Positions 16,662-25,200 of a stretch of 64,000 nucleotides of DNA are shown here, one piece after another (position 1 is the stretch's first letter; each line of letters opens with the position of its first letter). The translations under genes and the position numbers were made by a program. The notes under the pieces were generated by a model that searched no databases, had not been told where the DNA came from, and worked only from the letters and a program-made list of their open reading frames with translations. This DNA comes from Burkholderia cepacia GG4 (GTDB taxonomy: Bacteria > Pseudomonadota > Gammaproteobacteria > Burkholderiales > Burkholderiaceae), in NCBI RefSeq assembly GCF_000292915.1, contig NC_018514.1:930001-994000 (forward strand). Direction: 5' to 3'.

Positions 16662-17626
16662 AACCGCACCTCAGACTTGCAAGTCTGATTTTCAACCAGT
16701 CGCAGCTCGTCACGGACCCGATGATGGCGCTCGCGGTGCAGTGGGCGAATCAGGCTCTCAACCTGAACATCGTCAACCTGACCATGAACGGCGCGCAGCC
16801 GAAGATCATGGAGGACGACGAGTTCGACAGTGGTGCTCAGATGGCTGCGGCGTCGGAACGTCGCCGTGCCTTGGTGGCTGATACCGGTATGGACATCATT
16901 CCGGTGTCGGGAATCCTGGTGTCCCGTTCGGCGCACATGAATGCGTGCGAGCCGATGACCAGCTACGAGGGTTTGCGTACTTCCGTGAATCAGGCGGCTG
17001 CGGATCCGGCAGTCGAACATATCGTCCTTGACGTCGACAGCAACGGCGGCAGCGCAACCGGTGCGTTTGAGCTGGCAGACGACATTCGCGCTGCATCGCT
17101 GGTCAAGCCGATCACGGCAATCGTAAATTTCTCGGCATTTTCGGGGGGCTATTTGATTGCCGCGGCGGCGTCGAACGTGATCGTCAGTCGCACGTCGGGC
17201 GTGGGTTCGATCGGCGTGATCGCGAACCACCTCGATGTCTCTAAGCGCGATGAGCAGCAGGGGGTGAAGGTGACGTCGGTATTCGCCGGCAATCACAAGA
17301 ACGACCTCACGCCGCATGAGCCGCTGAGCGACCAGTCGCTGCAGTTTCTTAAAGACATGGTGCAAAACAGCTACAAGCAGTTTGTCGACGCGATCGCGAA
17401 CTTCCGTGGCATGAGCACGCAGGCGGTGAGGGACACGCAGGCGGGTATCTTCTTCGGGCAGCAAGGTGTCGACGCCGGGCTGGCGGACAGCATCGAGACG
17501 CCGCAGGCCGCAATCAACCGGATTGCTGCCGAAGTGCGTGCATCGCGAGCCGAGCGTCAGAGCGGCATCGCCCGACGCAGCGTATCGGCACGTGCGGCGG
17601 CAATGAACATGCAATCCATGATGTAA
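16658..17626 (+). CDS. Head maturation protease (S49/SppA-like)
   Basis: 322 residues from TTG 16658 (TTGA overlap with portal). S49 fold: DIIPVSGILV, HIVLDVDSNGGSATGAFELA (about residues 121-140), nucleophile Ser162 in FSGGYLIA, and candidate general-base Lys214 in AGNHKND. In HK97-like phages this enzyme removes the delta/scaffold domain of the capsid protein during head maturation. The C-terminal 50 residues are basic and low-complexity. An intrinsic terminator follows before the capsid gene. Confidence 0.9.
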   Translation: MKPHLRLASLIFNQSQLVTDPMMALAVQWANQALNLNIVNLTMNGAQPKIMEDDEFDSGAQMAAASERRRALVADTGMDIIPVSGILVSRSAHMNACEPMTSYEGLRTSVNQAAADPAVEHIVLDVDSNGGSATGAFELADDIRAASLVKPITAIVNFSAFSGGYLIAAAASNVIVSRTSGVGSIGVIANHLDVSKRDEQQGVKVTSVFAGNHKNDLTPHEPLSDQSLQFLKDMVQNSYKQFVDAIANFRGMSTQAVRDTQAGIFFGQQGVDAGLADSIETPQAAINRIAAEVRASRAERQSGIARRSVSARAAAMNMQSMM

Positions 17627-17690
17627 CCAGTCACAAAAAATCGGATTTCCACGATCAACATCAGAGCGCGTTCGCGTCTCAGTTGAGCAC

Positions 17691-17716
17691 TGCCACCTTC
17701 GGGTGGCATTTTTTTT
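17691..17716 (+). terminator. Intrinsic terminator between protease and capsid genes
   Basis: TGCCACC-TTCG-GGTGGCA with a stable TTCG tetraloop and eight Ts. It lies inside the late operon, so late transcription must read through it. Confidence 0.85.
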
Positions 17717-17728
17717 AGGAGAAGGGTA

Positions 17729-19036
17729 GTGAATATCAATGAACTCCGCCGCGAACGCGCAGCCATCAACCAGCGCGTTCAGGCGCTGGCTCAGATCGAG
17801 TTGGGCGGTACCGCACTGTCGGCCGAGCAGCAAGCCGAATTCGATCAGCTCAGTTCGAAATTCAACGATCTGACTGCGCAAATCGAGCGCGCGGAAGCCG
17901 CGGAACGTATGGCCGCAGCAGCGGCAGTGCCGGTCGACCCGACGCCGGCCGCTGTCGCTGCACCCGCTGGTGCGACCATGCCGGCGCAACCGAAAGCGCC
18001 GGAAGTGAAGGGCGCGAAGATGGCGCGCATGGTTCGCGCGCTCGCTGCAGCGCGCGGCGACGCGCAGCTCGCGTCGAAGATTGCAATCGAGCGCGGCTTC
18101 GGCGAGGACGTCGCCATGTCGCTGAACACCCTTTCGCCGGGCGCGGGCGGTGTCCTGGTGCCCGAGAACCTGTCGAGCGAGGTGATCGAACTGCTGCGCC
18201 CGAAGTCGGTTGTCCGGAAGCTCGGCGCTCGTACGCTGCCGCTCTCGAACGGCAACATCACCATCCCGCGCCTGAAGGGCGGCGCGATCGTCGGCTACAT
18301 CGGCGCCGACACCGACATCCCGACGACGCAACAACAGTTCGACGATCTGAAGCTCACGGCGAAGAAGATGGCCGCGCTGGTGCCGATCGCAAACGATCTG
18401 ATCAAGTACGCCGGCGTGAACCCGAACGTCGATCAGATCGTGGTCGGCGACCTGACAGCCGCGATCGGCGCGCGCGAAGACAAGGCTTTCATTCGCGACG
18501 ATGGTACGGCGAACACCCCGAAGGGTCTGCGCTTTTGGGCGATTCCTGGCAACGTCATCAAGGCGAGCGATGGCTCGACGCTGCAGAAGATCGAAACGGA
18601 TCTCGGCAAAGCCATTCTCGCGCTCGAGAACGCGGATGCCAACCTCACTCAGCCGGGCTGGATCATGGCCCCGCGGACGTTCCGTTTCCTCGAAGGTCTG
18701 CGCGACGGGAACGGCAACAAGGTCTATTCGGAGCTCGCGAGCGGCATGCTGAAGGGCTACCCGGTTGGCAAGACGACGCAGGTGCCGATCAATCTCGGCG
18801 AAGGTGCGAACGAGTCGGAGATCTACTTCACCGACTTCGGAGACGTGTTCATTGGCGAAGAAGAAACGCTGGAAATCGACTACAGCAAGGAGGCGACCTA
18901 CAAGGACGCCGACGGCAACATGATCAGTGCATTCCAGCGCGACCAGACGCTGATCCGCGTGATCGCGAAGAACGACTTCGGCCCGCGTCACGTCGAGTCG
19001 ATTTCCGTGCTGGCCGGCGTGGCCTGGGGCGCGTAA
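17729..19036 (+). CDS. Major capsid protein (HK97 gp5 family)
   Basis: 435 residues from GTG 17729 (AGGAGAAGGG upstream). Residues 1-70 are a coiled-coil delta/scaffold domain (LRRERAAINQRVQALAQIEL; LSSKFNDLTAQIERAEAAER), residues about 70-125 an Ala/Pro-rich linker with the expected cleavage zone, and the rest the HK97 fold (GAGGVLVPENLSSEVIELLR; SNGNITIPRLKGG; GWIMAPRTFRFLEG). Assembled around the portal with the upstream protease. Separated from it by an intrinsic terminator, which may tune capsid versus protease levels. Confidence 0.95.
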   Translation: MNINELRRERAAINQRVQALAQIELGGTALSAEQQAEFDQLSSKFNDLTAQIERAEAAERMAAAAAVPVDPTPAAVAAPAGATMPAQPKAPEVKGAKMARMVRALAAARGDAQLASKIAIERGFGEDVAMSLNTLSPGAGGVLVPENLSSEVIELLRPKSVVRKLGARTLPLSNGNITIPRLKGGAIVGYIGADTDIPTTQQQFDDLKLTAKKMAALVPIANDLIKYAGVNPNVDQIVVGDLTAAIGAREDKAFIRDDGTANTPKGLRFWAIPGNVIKASDGSTLQKIETDLGKAILALENADANLTQPGWIMAPRTFRFLEGLRDGNGNKVYSELASGMLKGYPVGKTTQVPINLGEGANESEIYFTDFGDVFIGEEETLEIDYSKEATYKDADGNMISAFQRDQTLIRVIAKNDFGPRHVESISVLAGVAWGA

Positions 19037-19095
19037 GCGAATCGTTAACCGTGCGGTCCGTCTGTTGGTGGGCGGGTCGAATTTCGGAGAATTAC

Positions 19096-19281
19096 ATGAA
19101 GGTGATCAAGTTCAAACGGCATTACGCGCAGTACACGCCCGGCGACGTCGCGGGGTTCGAGGACGAGCACGCAGACCGGCTCGTCGATGCGGGAATCGCG
19201 GACGCGTCCGCGCCGGAGCCGAAGGAGGCGAAAGCCTCGCAGAAGGTCGATACAGGCAAGGCCGCTGCGGCAAAGGGGTAA
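19096..19281 (+). CDS. Small protein after capsid (head-associated)
   Basis: 61 residues. The first 40 residues (MKVIKFKRHYAQYTPGDVAG then DRLVDAGIAD) match the short proteins often found between capsid and connector genes in siphoviruses, ending here in an Ala/Lys tail. Function unknown; possibly a head decoration or assembly factor. Confidence 0.65.
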   Translation: MKVIKFKRHYAQYTPGDVAGFEDEHADRLVDAGIADASAPEPKEAKASQKVDTGKAAAAKG

Positions 19282-19287
19282 TCCGAG

Positions 19288-19854
19288 ATGACTGCTGTTC
19301 TCGTCGAATATCTGGACGACGTGGAGCCGCTTACCTTCGAGGACGTCGCGATCCAGTGTCGAATCGATGACGACGGCGAACGAGAGTACGTCCAGCGCAT
19401 CGTGATTCCAGGTGCACGCCAGGCGGCCGAGAGGAAGTCTGGCGCTGCTATCCGGAAAGCGCGCTACGTCGAACGCCTAGCGGGTTTCCCGACCGGCGAA
19501 TTCTCGTTGTCCGTCGGGCAAGTGGTGGGCGTTGACAGCATCGAAGCGCGCGACTCGACAGGTGTTGCGTCGACTCTCGACCCGAGTGTGTATGAAGTTG
19601 TCCAACTGGGACGAGAAACGCTCTGCGCTCCGCTTGGCGCCGCTCACTGGCCGAATGCGCACGCTGTGACCATCACGTACCAAGCGGGTATCGACGTCGA
19701 CAAGCATCCGTCGGTGCGGTCTTGGATGCTGCTTGCGGCGGCATGGGCCTATGACCATCGAGAGCTTTTCACCGACGGTCAGTCAATCGTACAGATGCCC
19801 GACGGTTACGCGGACCTGCTGCTCGACTCAATTACCGTTCCACCGAGGTTTTGA
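19288..19854 (+). CDS. Head-tail connector (phiE125 gp8 / HK97 gp6 family)
   Basis: 188 residues. Helical N-terminus (LTFEDVAIQCRIDDDGEREY then VQRIVIPGARQAAERKSG) with the C-terminal ITYQAGID...VRSWMLLAAAWAYDHRE characteristic of the phiE125 gp8 adaptor family. Forms the ring under the portal. Next gene starts in a TGATG overlap. Confidence 0.9.
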   Translation: MTAVLVEYLDDVEPLTFEDVAIQCRIDDDGEREYVQRIVIPGARQAAERKSGAAIRKARYVERLAGFPTGEFSLSVGQVVGVDSIEARDSTGVASTLDPSVYEVVQLGRETLCAPLGAAHWPNAHAVTITYQAGIDVDKHPSVRSWMLLAAAWAYDHRELFTDGQSIVQMPDGYADLLLDSITVPPRF

Positions 19855-20180
19855 TGAAAGCCGGGAAGCTGAAAGAACGAATCGTCATCGAGCGGCCGAG
19901 CGGCGAAGAAAACGAGAACGGTGAGCCGCTGCCCGGTGCATGGGTCGTGCATTCGCGTCCGTGGGCCGACGTGCTGTTCGTGAACGGAAAGGAACACGTG
20001 GTCTCCGGGGCGATTCGAGGCTCCACAGTCGCCAGCATGCGCATCCGCTATCGATCTGGTATCGACGAGCGGATGCGCGTGCGTTACGACGGCAGGCTGT
20101 ATGACATCACGGCGGTGCTGCCGGCGTGCAAGCGTGGCTATCTCGACCTGTCCGTGAAAGTGGGGGAGAAATATGTCTAG
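19854..20180 (+). CDS. Head closure / head-tail adaptor (SPP1 gp16-like)
   Basis: 108 residues. Beta-rich protein with the family pattern GKLKERIVIERPSGEENENG, WADVLFVNGKEH, then MRIRYRSGI and VRYDGRLYDITAVLP. Closes the connector and holds DNA in the filled head. Overlaps the next gene by 8 bp. Confidence 0.85.
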   Translation: MKAGKLKERIVIERPSGEENENGEPLPGAWVVHSRPWADVLFVNGKEHVVSGAIRGSTVASMRIRYRSGIDERMRVRYDGRLYDITAVLPACKRGYLDLSVKVGEKYV

Positions 20181-20595
20181 CGTGCAAATTCTTGGGCTGG
20201 CCGACCTGCAGGCCGGCTTCGTGAAGCTGGCGAAGGCGCAGACGACGAAGGCGCTCAGGCGTGCGACCGTGGCCGGCGCAAAGGTGATCCGGGACGAGGC
20301 CCGCGCACGGGCGCCGAAGAAAACCGGGAGGCTGCGCCGAAACATCGTGTCGGCCGCGCTGCGCCAGAAAGATGCGCTGGGTTTGGCGACTGCTGGTGTG
20401 CGAGTGCGTACGAAGGGTAAGGGCGGCTCGCCGACCAACGCGTTTCACTGGCGTTTCGTCGAGCTCGGCACGCAGCATATGAGGGCGCAGCCCTTCGTGC
20501 GGCCTGCGTTCGACGCCTCGATCGCCCAGGCGGAGGGGGCGATTCGCACGGAGATCGCTCGGGCGATCGATGCGGTGATCGGAGGTGCCAGTTGA
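20173..20595 (+). CDS. Tail completion protein (HK97 gp10 family)
   Basis: 140 residues. Shows ALRRATVAGAKVIRDEARAR, APKKTGRLRRNI and later FHWRFVELGTQHMRAQPFVR with PAFD, the HK97-gp10 pattern. Joins tail to head or completes the tail end. Stop overlaps the TTG start of the terminator gene as TTGA. Confidence 0.9.
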   Translation: MSSVQILGLADLQAGFVKLAKAQTTKALRRATVAGAKVIRDEARARAPKKTGRLRRNIVSAALRQKDALGLATAGVRVRTKGKGGSPTNAFHWRFVELGTQHMRAQPFVRPAFDASIAQAEGAIRTEIARAIDAVIGGAS

Positions 20596-20933
20596 GCGCG
20601 CTCGTCATCCGTAATGCAATCGGGAAGCTAGGTGATGCGACGGGCTATGTCAGTGTCGCGACCAATGCGAAATCTCCGTACTACGTGGTGTCACGCGTAA
20701 GCGGTGCGCGGGATATCGCAATTGGCGGGGCGACGGGTGGCAAGTCTGGGGTATTTCAGATCGATGCCTATGCGAGCACGTACACCGAGGCTGATGCGCT
20801 CGCTGACCAGGTAATCGAGCGGGCTTCGTCGAGAGACGAATTTTCGGTTGGCGCCGTCGATGAACTGCCCGACGACTACTCGAGCGATTCCGGGGATTTC
20901 CGGGTGAGCCTCGAAATCTCCGTGCAGTTTTGA
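20592..20933 (+). CDS. Tail terminator protein (DUF3168-like)
   Basis: 113 residues from TTG 20592. Family-like pattern: PYYVVSRVSGARD, FQIDAYASTYTEADALADQV, and a C-terminal strand FRVSLEISVQF. Caps the tail tube when it reaches its proper length. An intrinsic terminator lies 20 bp downstream. Confidence 0.8.
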   Translation: MSALVIRNAIGKLGDATGYVSVATNAKSPYYVVSRVSGARDIAIGGATGGKSGVFQIDAYASTYTEADALADQVIERASSRDEFSVGAVDELPDDYSSDSGDFRVSLEISVQF

Positions 20934-20952
20934 CGGAATCGGAAGTGTGTGT

Positions 20953-20976
20953 GGCCCGCCAAGTGCGGGCCTTTTT
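20953..20976 (+). terminator. Intrinsic terminator before tail tube gene
   Basis: GGCCCGC-CAAGT-GCGGGCC followed by TTTTT, inside the late operon and just upstream of the ATG at 20991. Confidence 0.8.
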
Positions 20977-20990
20977 CATTTGAGGGGCAT

Positions 20991-21455
20991 ATGGCAGAGA
21001 AAAGCAAGCGCATCAAGTCGCAGGGTACGAAGGTCGAGGTTTCGAAAACCGTCTCGACGGATCTCGACGGCAACACGCTCACCTTCGTCGATCTGAACAC
21101 TACCAGCAAGACGATCCAGTGGCAGGGCGGCCAGTCGTCCGAAATCGATTCGACCACGCTCGCAAGCGACGAAAAGGAATACGAGCTGGGCTTGCCCGAT
21201 CCGGGCGAATTCTCCGTCGATGGGAACTACTCGTCCGACGACGAAGGCCAGTTGATTCTCCGTGCTGCGCGTGGGACCGGTGAAAAGCGCGTTTTCCGCG
21301 TGACGTTCCGGAACGGATCGAAATTCCTGTTCGTCGGCATGGTGCGGCAGTACACGTGGTCGGCTGGCGTCGACGGCATCGTGACGTCGACCTACAGCGT
21401 GCGCGTCAGCGGCTCGCCGAAGGAAGTTCCGCCGCCGGCGCCGCCGGCAGGTTGA
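20991..21455 (+). CDS. Major tail tube protein
   Basis: 154 residues from ATG 20991 (GAGGGG upstream). Beta-rich: GTKVEVSKTVSTDLDG, KTIQWQGGQSSEIDST, PGEFSVDGNY and FVGMVRQYTWSAGVDG; ends in a Pro-rich tail. Position between tail terminator and the G/GT chaperones identifies it as the tube protein of the long flexible tail. Confidence 0.8.
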   Translation: MAEKSKRIKSQGTKVEVSKTVSTDLDGNTLTFVDLNTTSKTIQWQGGQSSEIDSTTLASDEKEYELGLPDPGEFSVDGNYSSDDEGQLILRAARGTGEKRVFRVTFRNGSKFLFVGMVRQYTWSAGVDGIVTSTYSVRVSGSPKEVPPPAPPAG

Positions 21456-21486
21456 TCCATTTCGCGAATCACGAAGGAATAGAAAA

Positions 21487-21951
21487 ATGAACATCAAGGT
21501 AAATCCTGGTGCGCTGCGCGCTGCAATCCTCAACCCGCTGGCCGGCTGGCGGCACGAACTGGTGCCGATGCCCGAATGGGGTGATGTCACCGTCGCGGTG
21601 CGCGAGCCGCTGCTCGGTGATCGCGCGTTCTGGCTCGAACCGCTTCGCCTGGCTGCCGGTGTCGAAGTGGGTGACGACGAAGAGACAGCCCGCGCGAAAT
21701 ACGAAAAGCTCGGTCAGGAAGTTCACCAAATGGCGTATGCCCGTCTGTTCGTGCGGGTGCTGTTCACCGAGTCGGCGGAGGGGTGGCAGCGCGAGTTCAA
21801 GGACGGTGACGCGGAGGCTGTAGCGACGGTGTACGGCGTCGCTCACGATCGCATCGTCAGCAAGGCGATCGAGATCGGCAAGCTCAACTTCGACCCGGAG
21901 GACGAAGGAAAAAAGCCTTCCGCCGAAACCCCGATCTCCGGCTCGAACTGA
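21487..21951 (+). CDS. Tail assembly chaperone G
   Basis: 154 residues, equivalent to lambda gpG. Residues about 20-60 (WRHELVPMPEWGDVTVAVRE) and a helical middle are typical of Burkholderia phage G proteins. Near its end the codons GGA AAA AAG contain the heptamer A AAA AAG (21909-21915), at which a -1 shift would enter the downstream T frame and give the GT fusion. G and GT coat the tape-measure protein during tail assembly. Confidence 0.85.
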   Translation: MNIKVNPGALRAAILNPLAGWRHELVPMPEWGDVTVAVREPLLGDRAFWLEPLRLAAGVEVGDDEETARAKYEKLGQEVHQMAYARLFVRVLFTESAEGWQREFKDGDAEAVATVYGVAHDRIVSKAIEIGKLNFDPEDEGKKPSAETPISGSN

Positions 21952-22226
21952 CGCTGGCGCTGCGGCTCGGCAAGACGCTTGCCGAGCTGCGCGCGCAAAT
22001 GTCGTCCGCCGAGTTTGCATTGTGGCAGGCGCTGGATGCCGAGTCGCCGATCAGCGATGACCGCTACGACCTGCACGCCGCGATGGTGGCATCGGCGGTG
22101 TTCCAGGCACAGGGCGCAAAGGTGAAGGTTGCCGACATGATGCCGAACTGGCGCGGCGTTCCGGAAGATGCTCAGGTGGTCGAGGATGATCCATTCTTCG
22201 CAGGTCTAATGAGCTTGGCAAAGTAG
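21487..22226 (+). CDS. Tail assembly chaperone GT (-1 frameshift product)
   Basis: Predicted fusion: G frame to AAG at 21913-21915, then -1, continuing GCC TTC CGC from 21915 in the frame that ends at TAG 22224-22226. The T part (about 103 residues) contains LTLALRLGKTLAELRAQ, then EFALWQALDAESP and a C-terminal MPNWRGVPEDAQ. The T frame has no stop between the slip site and 22226, and no good start of its own near the junction, as expected of lambda-like G-GT. Confidence 0.85.
21909..21915 (+). promoter_or_regulatory. Slippery heptamer A AAA AAG
   Basis: Phased as (gg)A AAA AAG in the G frame, the most efficient bacterial -1 slip sequence (as in dnaX). It lies 36 bp before the G stop codon. 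Confidence 0.85.
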
Positions 22227-22239
22227 GCGGAAGGGAAAT

Positions 22240-25200
22240 ATGGCAACGAGTCTGCGCGAGCTGATCGTCAGCGTAACCGCGAATACAACCCAGTACGACC
22301 GGCGCATGCAGCAGCTCGGGTCGACTGCTAGCGGGTATTTCAACGCGGTCCGGGAAGGAGGCCGGACCGCTGATGCTGCGTTCGCGTCGAACGCGGCGAG
22401 CGTGCAGGTGACAGTGCGCGCGATCGAGGCCGCGCGCGGGTCAATTCGCGGATATGCCGAGGCTGCGGCCGCGGCCTTCGGCTTGCACCAGCTCATCGAA
22501 TACGCCGATGAATGGACGAACCTGAGCAACCGGCTCAAGATCGTTACGCGCGATCAGATTGATTTCGCGGTCGCGCAGAACGACGTGCTGCGCATCGCGC
22601 AGGCGACGCGTCAGCCGCTCGATGCGACGGCCGAGCTATATCAGCGGATCGCCAACAACACGGGGCACCTCGGCCTTTCGATCAAGCAAGTTGGCCCGCT
22701 GGTCGAAACGATCAGTAAGGCCGTCGCGCTGTCTGGCGTTTCTGCCGACACGGCGCGCCTCGGTATCGTCCAGCTCGGCCAGGCATTCGCGGCGGGCCAG
22801 CTGCGCGGGCAGGACCTGAAAAGCGTGCTCGAGGAGCTGCCGGGCGTGGCAGACGCGATCGCTCGAGGCATGGGAAAGGGCACGTCCGAGCTGAAGGCAT
22901 TGGCCGAGGACGGCAAGCTGACCGTCGAGAACCTGATCGACGCCCTCAAGAACGCTGGTTCGAGCACCGACGCGCTGTTCGGAAAGGTCGATATGACCGT
23001 TGGGCAGGCGATGACGCGCCTGCAAACGGAAATCGTCGCCTACGTCGGGCACGCGAACGAGGCGACGGGTGCCAGCGCGAAGATGGCGCAGAGCGTCGTC
23101 TACGTTGCTGATCACCTCGATGAGATCGTGACGATCAGTGCATCGCTCGCGGCCGGTCGGCTCGGCGTGTACTTCGCACAGACCACTGTCGCCGTCAGCA
23201 AATCGGCGATCGCGTGGAACGCCGAGCGGCAGGCGCTGATCGCGAAGGCACAGGCGGAGAACGCGGCCGCGCTTGTGACGATCACGAAGGCGCAAAGCGA
23301 TCGCGACGCAGCTGCGGCGAAGTTGCAGAACGCGCAGGCGGCCGAGGTCGCCGCGGCGGCTGAACTAGCCGGCATGCGGGCGATGCGGGAAAGCCTCGCG
23401 ATGCAGTCGGCGTTGACGGCCGGTTCGATCCAGTACACGCAGGCGAAGCTTGCCGAGGCGCGCGCAATCGAGGCAAGCGCGGTCGCACAGGTCGCGACTG
23501 CCCGGTCGAGTCTGGCTAACAGTCAGGAGATTGGTACGCGTATCGCGGGCACGCCCTACGCGGCGGTGATCGCACGCGAGACTGCGGCAGCGCAGGGTGA
23601 GCTCGAGCGGGCCGAGGCGTCGCTGGCACTGGCGCAGCAGCGGCGCGTCGCGTTGGAGGCAGCAGCCGCCAAGGGGACGGTCGACCAAACGCGTTATGCA
23701 GCGGCACTCGCTGACACGGAGAAGGGCCTCGCGGTTGCCGAGCGCGAGGTGGCTGCGGCAACGCAGGCCCGCGAGCGCGCCGAGCGTGGCGCGACGGCGG
23801 CGACGGCCGGCCTTGCTGCCGCGACTGAGCGCGCGGCGGTGGCGCAAACGGCTGCTGCGCGCGCGGGCTCGCTGATGCGCACGGTGGGGTCTGGAATGCT
23901 GTCGGTGATGGGGGGGCTGCCGGGCATCATCGCGACGGTCGGTACGGTGGCGCTCGGCGCCGCGGTCAACTGGTTGGTATTCCGTGATCATGCGAGCAGC
24001 GCGACGTCGAGCCTGGTCGACATGCAGGCGCCGCTCGATCAGATTATCGAAAAGTACCGGCAGCTGTCGCCGCTCCTGCAGGAGGTTGAGCGCAATCGCG
24101 CGAAGCAGGCGCAGGCGTCGGCTCGCAGTGATGTCGCGGACGCGTACAGCAGCCTTGCGACACGGGCGTCGCAAAGCGTCATCGTGCCCGGGTTCGGCGA
24201 CGGCGCGCCGATCGTCACTGACGAAGATCAGGCAGCGCTCGATCGGTTTCTCGAAGGGCTGAAGCGCGTCAAGGCGGAGAACCTGGGCGTCGACGAGAAG
24301 TCGCGCGAGCTGTCGCGGCTGGTCGGAGTGTTCGTCGACGCGACGAAGGGCGGTGACGATCTTCGGGCGGAGCTGGTGCAGGCCGCGTCTGCGATCGACA
24401 CGGCTGGCGCTGCGGCGGACAAGGGTGCGCGCACGCTCGCCGCGATGGACGCAGCAGCGCGCGGTGCAGCTGAGGGCGTTCGCTTGCTCACTGAGGAGAA
24501 TAATTTCTTCGCGGGCGGCATGGCGGCCGAGGCCTGGAACAAATACGTCGAGAAGCTGAAGGAGGCCTCCGACGTCATCGGCATGACGGCGCAGCAACGG
24601 GCCGAATACGAATCGAAAACGAAGGGCGCTAACACTGCCGAGGCGCGGCAGGCCGGTTTGATCGCAGGCCGAGCGGACGCCTATAAATCGCTTGAGAAGG
24701 CGATCCAGGACAAGGATGCGAAGGTCGAGGCCGGCGCTCGTCGGAACATCGACAATCTGACGCGCGAGCTCGCGCTGATGAATCAGCAGATGGTCGTTGC
24801 TGCTGCGCTGGCCGAGTTTCAGGCGGATCTCGTCAGCAAGAAATTCGAGAAGTTCGGATTTAGCGCGGACGCGGCGCTCGCAGCTGCCGCTGCGCGAGGC
24901 AAAAAGGCATTCGACGACACGGTATCGGAGTCGGCCGGCCAGGTCGCGCGTATCGGCGTCAACGCGCCGGGGCTGGCGCACAAGGGCCGGTCAGGCGGAT
25001 CCCGGTCCGAGTCGGAAAGTCAGCGCATGCTCGACAACATCGCGCAGCGCATTGCGCAGCTGCGGGTCGAGGCGGTCGCAACCGACAAACTGACGCAGTC
25101 GGAAAAGGACCGTATCGGGTTCAACCAGAAGCTGACCGATCTGGCCGCCAAGCGCACGAAGTTGACCGACGGCGACAAGAGCCTGGTCCGTGATCAGGCG

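Noticed and set aside
16550..18991. 813-codon minus-strand frame opposite protease and capsid genes
   Set aside because: Shadow of well-supported genes; composition typical of antisense frames.
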